Notes under the pieces: generated by a model
The model's database searches: none
What the model saw: only the letters and a program-made list of their open reading frames with translations
Told to the model about the DNA's origin: nothing
Program-made: the position numbers and the translations under genes
Part shown: positions 41,253 to 43,044 of the stretch, one piece after another
How positions within the stretch are numbered: position 1 is the first letter of the stretch
How the letters are laid out: each line of letters begins with the position of its first letter
Source of the DNA: Halobacteriales archaeon QS_4_69_31
GTDB lineage: Archaea > Halobacteriota > Halobacteria > Halobacteriales > Haloarculaceae
Direction: 5' to 3'
DNA length: 43,044 nucleotides
Assembly: GCA_003021655.1 (NCBI GenBank)
Contig: PXRP01000043.1
Coordinates: 1-43,044, forward strand

Positions 41253-42176
41253 ATGCGGCTACTCGTGACTGGTGGGGCGGGATTCATCGGGTCCAATTTC
41301 GTGCACTACGCGCTGGAGAACACCACACACGACGTGGTGACACTCGACGCCCTCACGTACGCGGGGTCGAGGTCGAACCTCGACGGCACCCTGGGCGGCG
41401 AGCGTCACCGGTTCGTCGAGGGGGACATCCGGAACAGGGGCCTCGTCGACGAACTCGTCGCGGACGTCGACGCCGTGGTGAACTTCGCCGCAGAGTCACA
41501 CGTCGACCGGTCTATCGACAGCGCCGAGCCGTTCGTCTCGACGAACGTCCAGGGGACACAGACCCTCCTGGACGCGGCCCGGACCCACGACGTCGACCGG
41601 TTCCTCCAGGTCTCTACGGACGAGGTGTACGGGGAGGTCCTCGACGGCACGTTCTCCGAGGACGACCCGCTCGAACCCCGGAACCCGTACGCCGCGACGA
41701 AAGCGGGCGCCGACCTGCTCGCCCGGAGTTACCACACCACCTACGGCCTGCCGGTGGTTATCACCCGCTCGTCGAACAATTACGGCCCCCGTCAGCACCC
41801 CGAAAAGCTCATCCCGAAGTTCGTCACGAACGCCGCGAGCGGCGACTCGCTCCCGGTGTACGGCGACGGTTCGAACGTCCGGGAGTGGACCTACGTCACC
41901 GACAACTGTCGCGGTATCGACCGCGTCCTGAGAGACGGCGCCCCCGGCGAGGTCTACAACATCGGCAGCGGCGAGGAATTGTCCAATCTCGAAGTGACGA
42001 GACGGATCATCGAGGCGACCGGCGCCTCGGAGGACCTCGTCGAGTTCGTCGAGGACCGGCCGGGCCACGACCAGCGGTACGCGCTGGATACGACGAAGGT
42101 CACCGAACTCGGGTGGGAACCACGGTGGACGGTCGACGAGGGACTCGCCGAGACGGTGAACTACTATCTGGACTAG
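41253..42176 (+). CDS. rfbB: dTDP-glucose 4,6-dehydratase (RmlB/RfbB)
   Basis: A 307-residue NAD-dependent dehydratase making dTDP-4-keto-6-deoxyglucose. The Gly-rich loop is TGGAGFIGS (residues 6-14); then LDALTYAG, VVNFAAESHVDRSI, the active-site TDE at 122-124 (in STDEVYGE), and YAATK with Tyr146 and Lys150. HQ... then RSSNNYGPRQHPEKLIPKFV, GNVREWTYVTDNCRGID-like DGSNVREWTYV and FVEDRPGHDQRYALDTTK complete the RmlB pattern. With rfbA, rfbC and rfbD it gives a full dTDP-rhamnose pathway in under 4 kb. It is monocistronic to the right, followed by 345 bp without a gene. Confidence 0.94.
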   Translation: MRLLVTGGAGFIGSNFVHYALENTTHDVVTLDALTYAGSRSNLDGTLGGERHRFVEGDIRNRGLVDELVADVDAVVNFAAESHVDRSIDSAEPFVSTNVQGTQTLLDAARTHDVDRFLQVSTDEVYGEVLDGTFSEDDPLEPRNPYAATKAGADLLARSYHTTYGLPVVITRSSNNYGPRQHPEKLIPKFVTNAASGDSLPVYGDGSNVREWTYVTDNCRGIDRVLRDGAPGEVYNIGSGEELSNLEVTRRIIEATGASEDLVEFVEDRPGHDQRYALDTTKVTELGWEPRWTVDEGLAETVNYYLD

Positions 42177-42521
42177 ACGCGTCCGCGGCGGGTGCGACGG
42201 ACACCGGGCCGCCGACAGCCGCAGTCACACACCGTTAATCGGCTCCTACTCCGCCGTCCGGCGCGCCGAGAGACGTGGCGGTCGTGCCCGACCAGGTGGA
42301 GTTGGACCGGTGACCGCTACACGTATTTCCCAAATCCCTGTCACGATCCTCCGGTCTCTGTCCCTCCGGTTTTGGCTATCAGTATCCGGTCACAAGTGAG
42401 CTCCCTCTGGTCGCTAGGGATTGTTATCACGTTCTCATTATATAATATTTATCGACGCGTCTAGTTATTATAAGTGAGAAGTGGAAGTAAGAGTTTATTA
42501 GCGTCGAAAATAAGTCGCGGT
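42177..42521. other. Intergenic region with AT-rich inverted repeat
   Basis: No gene is visible. The left half is GC-rich. At 42432-42480 an imperfect inverted repeat has arms TTCTCATTATATAATA (42432-42447) and TTATTATAAGTGAGAA (42465-42480), about 16 bp each with one insertion, around a centre with ACGCGT. A TATA-like GTTTATTA at 42493-42500 precedes the ATG at 42522 by 22-29 bp, as for a leaderless promoter. Confidence 0.55.
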
Positions 42522-43044
42522 ATGGGCGACAAGGCAGAGAAGAGTGAACACAATTGCGATAAAACAGATAGGGGAGAATTTCAAGTTGTAAACAAGAAGG
42601 GCGGTTTGTCGCGGCGGTCGTATCTGAAGCTCGGGGGGATAGCGGCGTTTGCTGCGGGCGGGAGTAAGTTCGCGGGTCGCGAGGCGACAGCCGCGAGCCA
42701 GTCACCGTACGGTGGGTCGGCGTGGGCGCTTCCGGGCCGGGTCGCGGCCGAGGACTTCGACACCGGCGGCGAGGGCGTCGCCTACCACGACACCTCCAAC
42801 GGCAACAGCGGTGGCGCCTACCGCGACACCGACGTCGACATCCAACAAGCCGATGACACCAGCGGGGAGTACAACGTCGGCTGGACCGAGGACGGCGAGT
42901 GGCTCGAGTACACGGTCGACGTGACCGACGCGTCGACGACTTACGACGTGCTGGTGCGCGTGGCCGGGAAAAACGCGTCGGCGTCTATCGACGTAACGCT
43001 GGGTGGCGAATCGCTCGGCACCGTCGACGTCCCCGAGACCGGCG
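42522..43044 (+). CDS. Tat-exported CBM6 protein, partial
   Basis: The first 174 residues of a secreted protein cut by the right edge. A long hydrophilic N-terminus precedes a Tat signal with Arg31-Arg32 (SRRSYLKLGGIAAFAAGGSK) and an Ala-rich end (ATAAS). A complete-looking CBM6 begins about residue 74: AAEDFDTGGEGVAYHDT, YRDTDVDIQQADDTSGEYNV, GWTEDGEWLEYTVDVTD, YDVLVRVAGKNASASIDV. This is the typical form of CBM6, a beta-sandwich that binds polysaccharide. What follows is unknown; in secreted haloarchaeal proteins CBM6 often precedes a glycoside hydrolase or polysaccharide lyase. Its CBM6 is closely similar to that of the G8 protein at 34661-38161. The base composition near the start (AT-rich, codons such as AAA and AGT) is unlike the surroundings. 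Confidence 0.8.
   Translation, partial: MGDKAEKSEHNCDKTDRGEFQVVNKKGGLSRRSYLKLGGIAAFAAGGSKFAGREATAASQSPYGGSAWALPGRVAAEDFDTGGEGVAYHDTSNGNSGGAYRDTDVDIQQADDTSGEYNVGWTEDGEWLEYTVDVTDASTTYDVLVRVAGKNASASIDVTLGGESLGTVDVPETG

Overview
The window is a stretch of a haloarchaeal (class Halobacteria) chromosome. It is GC-rich, the proteins are strongly acidic, and several genes have a TATA element about 25-30 bp before the start codon, the layout of leaderless haloarchaeal transcripts. Twin-arginine (Tat) lipoprotein signals, HalX, DUF2150, MptA and a fused AhbA-AhbB siroheme decarboxylase fit this. The mix resembles Haloarculaceae, but genus cannot be fixed from the sequence alone.

Positions 1-7330: a pilin-like protein cut by the left edge, an ester-cyclase remnant, DUF2150, BolA, a tiny lipoprotein ORF, a DUF4350/SppA (S49) membrane pair, an N-terminally deleted nucleotidyltransferase remnant, a small winged-helix protein, a coiled-coil protein and a PQQ-propeller Tat lipoprotein whose reading frame is broken. 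Positions 7424-7672 hold two copies of a palindromic element with tRNA T-arm-like ends. Positions 7829-19891 are mostly housekeeping: two UspA proteins, BirA beside its likely substrate (biotin carboxylase/BCCP), a hotdog thioesterase, HflX, MptA, a HalX response regulator, the siroheme decarboxylase, a TrpD-like protein without normal TrpD motifs, a cyclophilin and a conserved beta-rich protein.

Positions 20104-26857 hold a complete five-gene oligopeptide/dipeptide ABC importer on the minus strand (binding protein, two permeases, two ATPases). An 18-bp inverted repeat that looks like a MITE ends at the last stop codon. A tRNA-Leu(TAA) follows at 27184, with a second copy of its 3' end about 116 bp downstream. 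Then comes a chemotaxis block: cheB-cheA-cheR plus an HTH protein on the minus strand, cheW divergent, then a KaiC/RAD55-like ATPase and a winged-helix regulator.

The right end (34661-43044) is a cell-surface carbohydrate region: a very large Tat-exported G8/beta-helix protein, the complete dTDP-L-rhamnose pathway (rfbC, rfbA, rfbD, rfbB) with a zinc-ribbon protein, and a second Tat-exported CBM6 protein cut by the window edge. The terminal CBM6 of the G8 protein carries two lesions relative to the CBM6 at the edge: a 66-bp deletion between 8-bp direct repeats and an in-frame TGA. I found no clear defence system, CRISPR array, integrase or transposase. The most interesting signals are the decaying paired CBM6 domains, the symmetric shared TATA element between rfbD and rfbB, the MITE-like inverted repeat, the tRNA-derived repeats, and the che-linked KaiC-like ATPase with its HTH neighbour.
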